DNA of 64,000 bases from Hymenobacter metallilatus (GCF_003944705.1 NZ_RWIS01000004.1:248001-312000); one strand, 5' to 3'; counted from the first letter of the stretch, positions 26,014 to 35,402 are shown. Numbers and translations: made by a program. The notes: a model not told the origin generated them from the letters alone.

Positions 26014-26029
26014 GCCAACGGTCGTGCCA
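26014..26029 (-). promoter_or_regulatory. Sigma-54-like promoter of the adaptor-TolC operon
   Basis: The minus strand reads TGGCAC-GACCG-TTGGC, 37 bases before the adaptor start codon. It shares the unusual TTGGC downstream box with the element at 20983. Confidence 0.65.
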
Positions 26030-26094
26030 TTTATATAAAATTCTATAAATCAATACAATACAAACTATAAACATCTTACCTGGGAGTTAAAACC

Positions 26095-26122
26095 TGTCCA
26101 TTTCCGGACAAGCTGTTCGAAA
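26095..26122. promoter_or_regulatory. Bipartite operator, copy B
   Basis: TGTCC-ATTTCC-GGACA, then AGC, then TGTTCGAAA. It is identical in all conserved positions and spacings to copy A at 21064 and is likewise 66 bp upstream of a sigma-54-like element. Confidence 0.7.
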
Positions 26123-26302
26123 CTGGTTGGGTGCGGAGCTACCCTGCTGCTACCCCACCGCAGAAGGCAAATGCTCCGGCCGAAACCTCCGGCTGAGGTG
26201 GTTAAGGCCCTTCCGGCCCTGCCACTCCTCCATGAGGCTCCAACCGGAGCATTGCCAACACTTGTGCTTTCGCCCCCTCAGACCAGCTTGTTTTGCGGGA
26301 CT

Positions 26303-27316
26303 TTACTGACCGATTCCTTTGTATTTGTTATCGAGGTAATTCAGGTCGAATGTGCCCAGATTTTTGAAGTAGCTGTTAACCAGTTTGGCAGGGTCGGTGG
26401 CCAGCTCACCACGGCCGGGTACATCGTTGCCGTCGTCCCAGGCCCAGGGGGCGTTGGCGCCGCCGTTGCCGTAGCTTTTCACAAATCCTCCGCCGGCCGA
26501 AGTGAACAGGGCCGTGTTGGTACGCTGCTCCCACAGACCACCCGCCGCGAAAATATCCACGAGCTTATATTTCACGTCCCGGTCGTCGGCATTGGCAGGG
26601 GCCTCGGCGGTAGCAGCCGTGGGGAAGTACTTAATCCCGTCGCCATTAAGCTTGTAGTACGGGTAGGCTTTCAGGCCGTGGCCCTTGGCCTCCTGGGCCG
26701 TTACGGGGTGCAGCTCTCCGTTGTAGCTTTCCAGGCTCAGGGTGCCGTCAATGTCTTCCTGGTTGGCCTGCAATGGGGAGCCGGCCGGCACGAAGGAGTA
26801 GAAATCCGAATGGGCCACCGTGACAATAGCCTGCAGGTTGCCGTAGGTGCTGCCGTCTTTCTTCACCACGGCCAGCAGGCCTTCCAGGTCGTTTTCGTGC
26901 TCATCAATGTTATAGAGAAACGGGTTGTCGGTCCAGTCGCGGGGGTGAAAGAAGGCGTAGGTGACAAACCAGTGGGTACCGGTTTCTACCACCGAGTAGT
27001 AGCCGTGGCCGGTGGCGGCAAAGCGGGTCAGGTTGTTCCAGTTGTTGGTGCCGCTCCAGTCGCCGTCGTAGTTGATGGCCGTCAGGTAGTCGCCCTTGCC
27101 GCTCAGGCCATGGTCGCCGGTTACGTCGGTATCCTGGTAGTGTACGGGGGCCCAGCGCAATGCCAGGCTGGCTTTGAAAGCGGCCGTGGCGTCGGCTGAG
27201 TAGGTGGCGCGGGGTGCTACCGTTTCGGCCTGGTTCGGGGCCACGTTGCAGCTGTTCAGACCCGACAGGGCCAGGCCGGTGGCCAGCAGCGCCACTTTGG
27301 AAGGAAGGTTTTTCAT
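26303..27316 (-). CDS. Lipoprotein of unknown function next to SusD
   Basis: I do not recognise this 337-residue protein. It begins with a lipoprotein signal peptide (MKNLPSKVALLATGLALS, lipobox GLNSC with Cys23), so it is probably anchored at the outer membrane or surface. Aromatic- and acid-rich segments such as TGTHWFVTYAFFHPRDWTD and NIDEHENDLEGLLAVVKK suggest a folded extracellular domain with a possible metal or substrate site. A His/Asp/Glu-rich stretch of this type also occurs in NPP1-like proteins, but the match is too weak to assign. It is last in a unit with SusD, SusC and FecR and may bind or process what the SusCD pair imports. Confidence 0.7.
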   Translation of the reverse strand: MKNLPSKVALLATGLALSGLNSCNVAPNQAETVAPRATYSADATAAFKASLALRWAPVHYQDTDVTGDHGLSGKGDYLTAINYDGDWSGTNNWNNLTRFAATGHGYYSVVETGTHWFVTYAFFHPRDWTDNPFLYNIDEHENDLEGLLAVVKKDGSTYGNLQAIVTVAHSDFYSFVPAGSPLQANQEDIDGTLSLESYNGELHPVTAQEAKGHGLKAYPYYKLNGDGIKYFPTAATAEAPANADDRDVKYKLVDIFAAGGLWEQRTNTALFTSAGGGFVKSYGNGGANAPWAWDDGNDVPGRGELATDPAKLVNSYFKNLGTFDLNYLDNKYKGIGQ

Positions 27317-27356
27317 GCGGGTGTAGTGGTTATGAAGGAAAGAAAACGAAGGAAGA

Positions 27357-28958
27357 TTAGTAGCCGGGGTTCTGCTTCAGACTAGTATTGAGCGTCAGCT
27401 CGGTAGCGGGAATGGGGAACAGGCGGCGGTGCGTCTCGGCGTTGGTTTTCATGCCCTGACCCCACACCGCTTCCCACTTACCGAAGCGGATGAGGTCGGT
27501 GCGGCGCCAGCCTTCCCAGGCCATTTCACGGCTGCGCTCCTCAAAAAGCGTATTCAGATTCAGGGACGTGAAAGCGGGCACCTGCGCCCGGCTGCGCACC
27601 TGATTCACCAGACTCAGGGCCGTGGCACCGTCGGGGTCCTGGCCGCCGCGCAGCAGGGCTTCAGCCTTCATCAGCAGCACATCGGCGTAGCGCAGCAGCA
27701 CCAGGTCGTTGCCCTGGTCGCGGGAGGTGGAGGATTTGTCGGGGTAATACTTGATGTTGCGGGTGCCCTGGGCCTTGCCCAGCTCGTCGTTGCCCACGTC
27801 GAACTTGGCCGCGTCGCGGAAGGTGAGCCGGTCCGACAGCTCCAAATGGTAGCTGACGGCCGCGTTGCCGTCGGCACCGGTGTAGCGCGAGTCAAGACCC
27901 TTTTTGGTGGTCGAAATCAATACCGGCGTGCGGCCGTCGCTCAGGTACTGCTTGCCCGAAAGCCACTGCTGGTTGCGGGTGTCGGTGGGCTCCTGGTAGA
28001 GGGCGAAGAACTCGGGCCAGGTCAGGCTGGCGTTGCTGGGCGTGAAGAGCAGGCCAAACTTGTCCTTCATCTGCTGGTGCAAGGCAAAGCGGGACATCAT
28101 GTTGCCTTGGGCCAGGTTGGCGTCGAAGGGCACGGCGAAGATGATTTCACTGACCTGGGGGCCGTTTTCCACGGCAAACACGTCCAGGTAATTCGCGGCC
28201 AGGCTGTGCTTGCGGCTCTTGATGAGCACGTTGCAGGCGGCAATGGCTTCGGTGTAGCGGGGCTGCCCGATGTACACCTCGGCGTTCAGGTAGAGCTTGG
28301 CCAGCAGGGCCTGAGCGGTGCTTTGGGTGGGCCGGCCATAGGTCTGGGCCGATACCTCGGCCGACAGGTTGGGCAGGGCCGCTTTCAGCTCCTGCTCAAT
28401 GTACTCGAACACCTGCTGACGGGTGGCGTTGGCGGGCTGAGCGGTGCTCCCAAACTCGGGCACCAGCGGAATGTTACCGTAGGCGTCCATCATCAGGTAG
28501 TAGTACAGGGCCCGCATGGTGCGCAGCTCGGCCGTAAACTGGGTTTTGAAGGCCCCATCGGCGGTATTCTGAAACAGGGCCAGGGTGCGGTTGCAGGTGC
28601 TGATGCCGCTGAAGCCCCACTCCCAGGCCACGCGCACAAACTCGTTCTGCGGGTTCCAGGTGTGCAAGCTCAGCTGCTGGTAGCGGGCTCCGTCGTAGTA
28701 GTTGCCGTTGCGAGCCACGATGACGGCCTCGTCGGTGCTCAGCTCCTGCAGGTTCCAGTAGGCTTTGGCCACTTCGCCGCGCATCTGGCTGTACACCGGC
28801 CCGGAGGCAGCAATGAACTGCTCGGGCGTGGTCAGGAAGTTGCTGGGCGTGTATTCCGACTCGATGGGCGCGTCCAGGTCGGTGCAGCCGGCGGCGGTGA
28901 GCAGCAGGGCCAGCGCGGCGGGCAGGGCCAGGAAGCGGGAAGGACGTATGATTCGCAT
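27357..28958 (-). CDS. SusD/RagB-family outer membrane lipoprotein
   Basis: A 533-residue SusD-like surface lipoprotein with signal peptide and lipobox (LLTAAGC). TPR-like helical repeats are seen (MRALYYYLMMDAYGNIPLV, SAQTYGRPTQSTAQALLAKLYLNA), as is the family C-terminus (REMAWEGWRRTDLIRFGKW ... RLFPIPATELTLNTSLKQNPGY). SusD proteins cap a SusC TonB-dependent porter and deliver substrate to it. The gene is 146 bases after susC, with a palindromic repeat in the gap, and 40 bases before the unknown lipoprotein. No glycoside hydrolase is encoded nearby, so the substrate need not be a glycan. Confidence 0.95.
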   Translation of the reverse strand: MRIIRPSRFLALPAALALLLTAAGCTDLDAPIESEYTPSNFLTTPEQFIAASGPVYSQMRGEVAKAYWNLQELSTDEAVIVARNGNYYDGARYQQLSLHTWNPQNEFVRVAWEWGFSGISTCNRTLALFQNTADGAFKTQFTAELRTMRALYYYLMMDAYGNIPLVPEFGSTAQPANATRQQVFEYIEQELKAALPNLSAEVSAQTYGRPTQSTAQALLAKLYLNAEVYIGQPRYTEAIAACNVLIKSRKHSLAANYLDVFAVENGPQVSEIIFAVPFDANLAQGNMMSRFALHQQMKDKFGLLFTPSNASLTWPEFFALYQEPTDTRNQQWLSGKQYLSDGRTPVLISTTKKGLDSRYTGADGNAAVSYHLELSDRLTFRDAAKFDVGNDELGKAQGTRNIKYYPDKSSTSRDQGNDLVLLRYADVLLMKAEALLRGGQDPDGATALSLVNQVRSRAQVPAFTSLNLNTLFEERSREMAWEGWRRTDLIRFGKWEAVWGQGMKTNAETHRRLFPIPATELTLNTSLKQNPGY

Positions 28959-28980
28959 GATTAGTTGAATTGGGGTTGGC

Positions 28981-29076
28981 CGTCATGCTGAGCTTGCCGA
29001 AGCATCTCGCGTGCAGTGCTAATCAATTGCCGTTGCAACGAAGCGGTAGAGATGCTTCGACAAGCTCAGCAGGACG
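28981..29076. repeat. Palindromic intergenic repeat between susC and susD
   Basis: Arms 28981-29008 and 29049-29076 pair at 26 of 28 positions (CGTCATGCTGAGCTTGCCGA...). The end sequence GTCATGCTGAGC relates it to the other palindromic repeats in the window. Confidence 0.8.
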
Positions 29077-29104
29077 GGCTTTCGTATGAGTTTCCTGCTC
29101 TGGA

Positions 29105-32100
29105 CTAAAAGTCCAGGTTCACGCCCAGCACGTAGGAGCGGGTTTTAGGGTAGAAGTTGTTGTTATCGAGGCCGGGCGTGAGGCCGCCCAGGCTCATTTC
29201 CGGGTCGATGCCGCGGTAGTTGGTAATCGTCAGCAGGTTCTGGCTGGTCAGGTACACGCGGGCCCGCTTCACGTACTCGCTCTTCAGGGGTAGGTTGTAG
29301 CCCAGCGTCACGTTATCCAGGCGCAGGTAGGAGCCGTTTTCGAGGTAGCGGTTGGAGTAGTAGTTGGCGCGGTTGTCGGCGTAGGGCTCATCCAGGGAAA
29401 AGGCCGGCAGGTTGTTGGCCGTCGATTGGGCCGGGATGTTCAGGTTGGCCAGCGTAGCGTTCAGAATCTTATTGCCCTGCACTCCGCGCAGGAAGAAGTT
29501 CAGATCCAGGTTTTTCCAGCTTACCGTGTTGCTCAGGCCGTACAGCAGCTTGGGCTGGGCGTTGCCCTGGTACTTGTAGTCGTTGAGAGTAGGCGAGCCG
29601 GTAGTAGAGCCGTCGGCCTTGTAGAAAAGGGAAAGGCCGTTTTCGTCGCGGCCGGCGTACTCGGGTAGGAAAAACTGCCCAACGGGGTAGCCCGTCTTCA
29701 CCACCTGGGTAGAAATGCCACTCTGGCCCGAGCCGCCGGGGTAGGCCGTGTACACCTGGTCGAGGCGAAACTGCTCGTTGGCCAGCTTCTCCACCTTGTT
29801 CACGTTGTGGGCCAGCGTACCGGTCAGGCTCCACTGGAAGCTGCTGGTTTGCACCGGCACGGCGTTCAGCGTCAGCTCCAGGCCCTTGTTGCTGATTTCG
29901 CCCACGTTGGCGTAGAGCGTGTTCACGAAGTACTGGGTAGTGGAAACCGGGTAGTTCCAGATCAGGTCCGAGGTGCGCTTATCATAGTACTCCACCGTGC
30001 CGCCGAGGCGGTTTTGCCACAGGCCGAAATCCAGGCCCACGTTCAGCATGGCCGTAGTTTCCCACTTCAGGTCGGGGTTGGGGTTTTGGGTGGGGCCGAT
30101 GGCCTTGATGAAGGCCCCGTTGTAGTAAAACGTGCCCACGCTGCTGTAGCGCTGGGTAGCAATGAGCGGGTCGAAACCCAGGGAGTTGCCCGTAATGCCG
30201 TAGCCCACGCGCAGCTTCAACTCGTTAAGCTTCCTGAAGCCTGAGAGAAAGTTCTCGCCCGCCAAGTTCCAGGCCAGGGAAGCGGCCGGAAACGTGCCCC
30301 AGCGGTTGTTCCGGCCAAAAGCCGACGACCCGTCGCGCCGCACCGACACCTGCAGAAAGTACCGGTCGTTTAGCCCGTAGTTCACCCGCGAGTACAGGGA
30401 AATCAGGCGCAGAGTGGAAATGCCCAGGCTGTAGCCGGCAATGGCCGCGTCGTAGTTGGGGGCCACGCCGCCGGGGTTGCCCAGGGCCAGGTTGTTGTAG
30501 CCCAACTGGTCCGATACGAAGCCCCGGGTATCGGTCTGGAAACCGTCGCCGTTTTTGTCTTCCTGCCAGGAGTAGCCCACCAGCACTTTCAGGTTGTGGG
30601 CGGCCGTATTGAGCGGGTTATAAGTAAGGTAGTTTTCCAGGATCTTGCGGGTGTTCTCCACGCTGTAGCGCCGGGCCAGGCCTTTGGCGGCCAGGCCGGT
30701 CACGTTGGCAGCATTCGGCACCGGCGACTCCCGCCCCTGGTAGGCCCCGCCCTTCACCGCCTCATTCTGCATGGACAGGCTGAGCGTATTCGTCAGGTTT
30801 TTGAGTAGGGTGAGCTGGGCGCTGGCGTTACCGAGCAGGGTGTTGATTTTCCGCTCCTCCCGGTTTTGGGCCAGCAGCGCCACCGGGTTGTAGTACTGGG
30901 TGCGGGTCAGGTTTTCCTTATAGGTGCCGTCAGGGTTTCGGATGTTGGTGGTGGGCAGGTGGGTGAACATGTTCTTATACACCAGCTCCGGAATCAGGTG
31001 CTGCTTGAGCAGGGAGTTGGTGAGCGTGAAGCGCAGCTGCAGCTTGTCCTTGAGCGTTTTCTGGTCGAGGTTGATTTTGCCGATGAGCCGCTCACTGTCG
31101 GAGGTGTTCATCACGCCCTCCCGCCTGAAGTAGTTGACGCTGGCATTGAAGGCCGACTTCTCGGAGCCCCCGCCGTAGCTGACGGTGTGGTTGTGGCTCA
31201 AACCGGTGCGCATCACCTCCTTCTGCCAGTCGGTGTTGGTGCCCGCGTCGTTATCGGCGGGGCTCAGGCTTTTGTTATTGGCTTCCAGGTAGCCCCGCAG
31301 CTCGTCGCCGCTAAGCATGTCAAGGGTGTTCGATACCTGCTCCAGACCCACGTAGCCGCTGTACGATACGGCCGCGCTGGGCTTCTGGCGGCGGGTGGTG
31401 ATGAGGATAACCCCGTTGGCGGCCCGGGCCCCGTAAATAGCCGTGGCCGAGGCGTCTTTCAGCACCTCGATGCTCACAATCTCGTCGGGGGCCACCAGGT
31501 TGATGGAGGCCGCCGGCACCCCGTCAATCACGTAAAACGGCTCCTGGGCCTGGCCCGTGCGCAGGGAAGAAGCCCCGCGCAGCACCACCGAGGCCGTAGC
31601 GTTTGGGTCGCCGCTGCGAGTGATATTCAGGCCGGCTACTTTACCCTGCAAAATCTGGTCGGGCGTGGCCACCACGCCCCGGTTGAACTCGCGCGGGTCC
31701 ACGGAGGTAATAGCGCTGGTTACTTCACCTTTCTTCACCGAGCCGTAGCCAATCACCACCACATCGTTGAGCAGCTTGGCATCCTGCACCAGGGCTACGT
31801 CAATGGTTGCCTGCTCGCCCACCGCCACCTCCCGGGCCAGGTAGCCGACAAAGGAAAACACCAGCGTTTCGGCACCTTCGGGCAAGTCCAGCGTGTATTC
31901 GCCGGCCCCGTTGGTTACCGTGCCCACCGTGGTGCCTTTCACCAGCACCGTCACCCCGGGCAGGGCCGCCCCGCTGGCCTCCGTTACCCGGCCTTTCACC
32001 CGCCGGCCTTCCGTGGCCCGCTTGCCGGGAGCCGCTGGGGCCGTCGGGCTGGTCGGTTGCAGAATAATAACGCCCTGCTTTTCCTCGAAGCGCAGCGGCT

Positions 32101-32389
32101 GGTTGCGCAGCAGCTGCCGCAGAATATCCCCAACCCGCGCCCCACGCAGCTCGGTGGCGGCTACCTGGTTGCTTTGCAGGTCGCGGGCCTCATACACGAT
32201 GCTTACGCCGGCCTGCCGCTGCAGCTGCTGCAGCGCACTGGTAAGCGGGCCGGCCGGCACAGCGAAATAGGCTACTTCGCGGGTACTGCTCTGGGCCTGC
32301 GCCCCGAAGGCACTGCCCAGGCTCAGCAGCAGCAGGGCGCCGGTCAGCCGCGGCGTACGAGCAATGAGGAAGGAGTTGAGGTGTAGCAT
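29105..32389 (-). CDS. SusC/RagA-family TonB-dependent receptor with STN domain
   Basis: A 1,094-residue outer membrane porter. The order is signal peptide (about 1-32), secretin/TonB N-terminal STN domain (about 38-112; VPAGPLTSALQQLQRQAG), carboxypeptidase-like domain (about 130-205), plug with VVVIGYGSVKKGEVTSAI and the family motif GARAANGVILITT, and a 22-strand barrel ending YVLGVNLDF. The STN domain marks receptors that signal inward through a FecR anti-sigma to an ECF sigma factor. Both are encoded just upstream, so import and autoregulation are likely linked. It is partnered by the SusD gene. Confidence 0.95.
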   Translation of the reverse strand: MLHLNSFLIARTPRLTGALLLLSLGSAFGAQAQSSTREVAYFAVPAGPLTSALQQLQRQAGVSIVYEARDLQSNQVAATELRGARVGDILRQLLRNQPLRFEEKQGVIILQPTSPTAPAAPGKRATEGRRVKGRVTEASGAALPGVTVLVKGTTVGTVTNGAGEYTLDLPEGAETLVFSFVGYLAREVAVGEQATIDVALVQDAKLLNDVVVIGYGSVKKGEVTSAITSVDPREFNRGVVATPDQILQGKVAGLNITRSGDPNATASVVLRGASSLRTGQAQEPFYVIDGVPAASINLVAPDEIVSIEVLKDASATAIYGARAANGVILITTRRQKPSAAVSYSGYVGLEQVSNTLDMLSGDELRGYLEANNKSLSPADNDAGTNTDWQKEVMRTGLSHNHTVSYGGGSEKSAFNASVNYFRREGVMNTSDSERLIGKINLDQKTLKDKLQLRFTLTNSLLKQHLIPELVYKNMFTHLPTTNIRNPDGTYKENLTRTQYYNPVALLAQNREERKINTLLGNASAQLTLLKNLTNTLSLSMQNEAVKGGAYQGRESPVPNAANVTGLAAKGLARRYSVENTRKILENYLTYNPLNTAAHNLKVLVGYSWQEDKNGDGFQTDTRGFVSDQLGYNNLALGNPGGVAPNYDAAIAGYSLGISTLRLISLYSRVNYGLNDRYFLQVSVRRDGSSAFGRNNRWGTFPAASLAWNLAGENFLSGFRKLNELKLRVGYGITGNSLGFDPLIATQRYSSVGTFYYNGAFIKAIGPTQNPNPDLKWETTAMLNVGLDFGLWQNRLGGTVEYYDKRTSDLIWNYPVSTTQYFVNTLYANVGEISNKGLELTLNAVPVQTSSFQWSLTGTLAHNVNKVEKLANEQFRLDQVYTAYPGGSGQSGISTQVVKTGYPVGQFFLPEYAGRDENGLSLFYKADGSTTGSPTLNDYKYQGNAQPKLLYGLSNTVSWKNLDLNFFLRGVQGNKILNATLANLNIPAQSTANNLPAFSLDEPYADNRANYYSNRYLENGSYLRLDNVTLGYNLPLKSEYVKRARVYLTSQNLLTITNYRGIDPEMSLGGLTPGLDNNNFYPKTRSYVLGVNLDF

Positions 32390-32487
32390 AGGGAAGGGTG
32401 AAAAATGGGCAAGGCGTGGCCCGGCCGACCGGAAACCGGCCGATGTGAGAGGAGCAGAAACAGAGGTTTGGGCAGGCGCGGCGCGCC

Positions 32488-33429
32488 TTATTCTACCCGG
32501 TAGGTGGTAGCGGTGCGCCGGAAAATGCGCAGGTGGTGGCGGTGAAGCAGGGTATTAAGCACGTCGGTAATCTGGTCGGCGGAAAGGGCCGGGTCGAGGG
32601 AGCCGCTCAGGGCCACGGCCGGCGCATCGGGGCGTAGCTCGAAGCGTACGGGGTAGTAGTTTTCGAGGGTCAGCAGGATTTCAGCCAAGGAAGCCTGCTC
32701 GAACGTCAGCATCTGGTTGGTGGTCAGGTTGGCGGTGTACTTGTGGTGGGTGAGCGTGAGCTGCTGGCAGGCCGGGTTGAACACCAGCTTGTCCTGGGGG
32801 TGCAGCACGGCCAGCTCCCGCTGCGGCCCGGCCACCTGCACCCGGCCGGTGCGCACCAGCACGGTGGTAGTGGGCAGCTGTGGGTAGGCTTTCACCAGGA
32901 AGGATGTTCCCAGTACCCGCACCGCCACCGCTGCTGTTCGCACCACAAAAGGATGCGCCGGATCTTTGGTGACGGCAAAGAAGGCCTCGCCCCGCAGGCG
33001 CACCTCCCGGCCCTGGCCTGGTGCAGCCCGCCACGTCAGCGACGAGCGGGGCCGCAGCCACACGCGGCTGTGGTCGGGCAGCACCAGCTCGCGCTGCTCC
33101 CCAATGCCGGTGGTGTAGTGCAGCGCCGGGGCTTCGCGTTGCCCCCACCACACTACCGCCGCCACCAGCAACGGCACCAGCACCGCCGCCACCCGCAGCA
33201 CCGGCCACAGCCGCCGTACCTGCCCGAGGGGTTGGGTACGGGCCCGGATGGTGCGCAACAGCCGCTGCTGGCGGTCAGCAGCCTGCTCCTCGTTCAGGAG
33301 CTCTGCATCGTCCGGAGTGGCCGCCACCAGCGCATCCAGCCATTGCTCCCGCTGCTGGCGCCGGCGGGCACGGCTTCGCAGGGAATACAGCAGGCGGGCG
33401 GGCAGAGGGCGGGGCGGACGAGGCTTCAT
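32488..33429 (-). CDS. FecR-family anti-sigma factor
   Basis: ATG 33429 (MKPRPPRPLPAR) gives 313 residues; the frame continues upstream only with a TTG start. A cytoplasmic N-terminal region (about 1-78) that would bind sigma is followed by one membrane helix (VLRVAAVLVPLLVAAVVWW) and the periplasmic FecR domain (TGIGEQRELVLPDHSRVWL ... REVRLRGEAFFAVTKDPAHPF). A C-terminal STN-like domain (TFEQASLAEILLTLENYYPV) completes it. It should hold the ECF sigma (35403-35951) until the SusC STN domain signals. Unusually, a phosphatase gene separates sigma from anti-sigma. Confidence 0.93.
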   Translation of the reverse strand: MKPRPPRPLPARLLYSLRSRARRRQQREQWLDALVAATPDDAELLNEEQAADRQQRLLRTIRARTQPLGQVRRLWPVLRVAAVLVPLLVAAVVWWGQREAPALHYTTGIGEQRELVLPDHSRVWLRPRSSLTWRAAPGQGREVRLRGEAFFAVTKDPAHPFVVRTAAVAVRVLGTSFLVKAYPQLPTTTVLVRTGRVQVAGPQRELAVLHPQDKLVFNPACQQLTLTHHKYTANLTTNQMLTFEQASLAEILLTLENYYPVRFELRPDAPAVALSGSLDPALSADQITDVLNTLLHRHHLRIFRRTATTYRVE

Positions 33430-33507
33430 AAACAAGTTGCACAAGCTGAGCAGAGTAACCATCCGGGCAGCCTGATATAACAAAAGCGTAATATTGACTG
33501 GCTGGAG

Positions 33508-35163
33508 CTACTTGCGGCGTTTCAAGCGGGTGGCCGGGCTGAGCACTTCCCCGATGGGCTGCCCGGTGCAGGCGCTGGGCAGCTTGCTATCCACCAGCAT
33601 AGCCGCCGTAGGCGCTATATCAGTGATGCTGTGATACTCGTAGCTGACGCCGGGCGTGATGCCGGCCCCGAACCAGAGCAGCGGCACGTGGCTGTCATAG
33701 AGGTAGCCCGAGCCGTGGGTGGCCCCCACGCCCAGCTCCCAGGTCCAGCCCGGCTGCAGCTCAAAGCGCACGTCCCCGAAGCGCTGGTAGTAGAGGCCGT
33801 TCTGCAGCTTGGTTTCCAGGAAGGCCCCGGTGCCGCTGGTGAGCAGCTGAGCCGTGGTATTCACCTGGGCAATGCCGGGCTGCTCGCGCAGGTAGTCGGC
33901 CAGCAGGTTCTGCACCCGGGCCAGCTCCAGCTTGCGGCTGGCAATGAGCGGGCGGTTGAGGTAGTACATGTTGTTGCGCTCGGTTTCCAGCCACTGGCCC
34001 GGCCCCAGCTGTTGGATCAGGAAGTCGGCCGCGCCCTGGTTGAGCGTGGCGTGGGTTTGGGCGCCGCCCGGGGCCTGGTGCTGGGCCAAGTACTTGGGCA
34101 CCTCGCTGGCCCCGTGGTCGGCGGTTAGGAAGATGGTGTAATTGTCCTTGCCCACGGTTTTGTCGAGGGCCTGCAGCAGACGGGCAATTTCCAGGTCGAG
34201 GCGCAGGTACAGGTCGTTTTCCTCCTTCGACAGCGGGCCGAAGGTGTGGCCCACCGGGTCGGGGCTGGAGTAGCTCAGGGCCAGCAGATCGGGCACGTCG
34301 TCGCGGCCCAGCTCGGTGCCGGCCAGGGCGGCCAGGGCCAGGTCGGTGAGCAGGTTGTTGCCGAAGGGCGAGATGTTGACGGCCTCGTAGGCCGGCGGGT
34401 TCAGCGGGGCCAGCTTGCTGAGCTCATACGGAAAAGTGGCCGCCGTTTTTCCCTTGAATATGCGCTCGAAGGCGTTGGAATCGGCCACGCTGTTCAGGTA
34501 GGCTTCCGGCCCCCGCAAAGGCGTCCAGGTCTGCTGGCGGTAGAAATCGGCCTTTTTCTGGGCGTTGAAATCGGCTACCCACTTGGGTAGCACCGGCACG
34601 TAGTAGGTGCTGGAGATAAAGTCGCCGGTGTTCATGTCAAACCAAAACGCCCCGTCGGCCATGTGGCCGGCCGGCAGCGCCGAGGCCCGGTCCTTGAGCG
34701 ACAAGGCCACCACCACGCTACGCCCGTTCGATACCATTTTCATTTCGTCGCCGAGCGTGGTGCTCACCTGGTTGCGGGCCGAAACGCCCATGCCTTTGGG
34801 AGTGCCCACCAGCTGCACCGTGGAGTCGTCGGTGCAGTACACGTCGCGCCGCAGCCGCCGGTCGTACCAGGAGTTGCCCACGATACCGTGGTAGCGGGGC
34901 GTGGTACCGGTGTACACCGAGGAGTGGCCAGGGCCAGTGACGGTGGGCACGTAGTTGTAGTGCGTATTGCGGCACTGAAATCCGCCGCGCAGCAACCGTT
35001 TGAAGCCCTGCCCCCCAAACTGGTCATAGAACCGGGTGAGGTAGTCGGGCCGCATCTGGTCGACCATGATGCCCACCAGCAGCTTAGGGACCGGGCGTTT
35101 CTGAGCCAGCAGCTCGGGGGTGCCGCACAACAGCAGCGCGGCCAGCAAAAAGGAACGGGACAT
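33508..35163 (-). CDS. PafA-like alkaline phosphatase / phosphodiesterase superfamily protein
   Basis: The 551-residue protein has a signal peptide (SFLLAALLLCGTPELLAQ) and alkaline phosphatase superfamily motifs. These are an N-terminal metal aspartate (GIMVDQMRPDYL), the nucleophile region YVPTVTGPGHSSVYTG (Thr76 by analogy) and a later metal site TADHGASEVP. The length and the THYNYVPT segment match PafA of Flavobacteriia, a monoesterase active on phosphomonoesters and not repressed by phosphate, rather than PhoA. It probably acts in the periplasm. It is encoded between the ECF sigma and FecR genes, which suggests the SusCD system takes up a phosphorylated compound or a product of dephosphorylation. 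Confidence 0.88.
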   Translation of the reverse strand: MSRSFLLAALLLCGTPELLAQKRPVPKLLVGIMVDQMRPDYLTRFYDQFGGQGFKRLLRGGFQCRNTHYNYVPTVTGPGHSSVYTGTTPRYHGIVGNSWYDRRLRRDVYCTDDSTVQLVGTPKGMGVSARNQVSTTLGDEMKMVSNGRSVVVALSLKDRASALPAGHMADGAFWFDMNTGDFISSTYYVPVLPKWVADFNAQKKADFYRQQTWTPLRGPEAYLNSVADSNAFERIFKGKTAATFPYELSKLAPLNPPAYEAVNISPFGNNLLTDLALAALAGTELGRDDVPDLLALSYSSPDPVGHTFGPLSKEENDLYLRLDLEIARLLQALDKTVGKDNYTIFLTADHGASEVPKYLAQHQAPGGAQTHATLNQGAADFLIQQLGPGQWLETERNNMYYLNRPLIASRKLELARVQNLLADYLREQPGIAQVNTTAQLLTSGTGAFLETKLQNGLYYQRFGDVRFELQPGWTWELGVGATHGSGYLYDSHVPLLWFGAGITPGVSYEYHSITDIAPTAAMLVDSKLPSACTGQPIGEVLSPATRLKRRK

Positions 35164-35402
35164 AGAAGAAGCAAAGAGCCGCCGCGCCCTTAAAGGGGAA
35201 GGGCACTCAAACGAGAAAAAGAGGATACGGCTGACGAAAGGCCGCTACCCGGTGGAAACGCTGCCTAAGTGGGTGGCAGGGTAACCCGCTGCTATATGAG
35301 TTGCACGCCCGCCCCGTTCCAACTACTCCCCTACCCCAATTTAACCAAGCCGTAACATTGGCAGACAGACTTGCAACCAGTAATCAACTGGTGTTTTACC
35401 AC

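Larger units (their letters stand above)
25978..26302. other. Intergenic region upstream of the adaptor gene
   Basis: This 325-base gap holds the sigma-54-like element, an AT-rich spacer (26030-26094) and operator copy B. On the other side lies an inverted repeat AATGCTCCGG (26170-26179) / CCGGAGCATT (26244-26253), which may end the lipoprotein operon at 26303. No gene is seen. Confidence 0.65.

Noticed and set aside
27429..28964. Long plus-strand open frame of about 511 codons opposite the SusD gene
   Set aside because: It is the antisense of a clear SusD gene. Its composition (Gly/Val/His/Gln-rich, no domain) is typical of shadow frames in GC-rich DNA.
30866..32386. Long plus-strand open frame of about 506 codons opposite the SusC gene
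   Set aside because: Antisense of the SusC plug and STN domain, with no recognisable motif. The sense protein is unambiguous.
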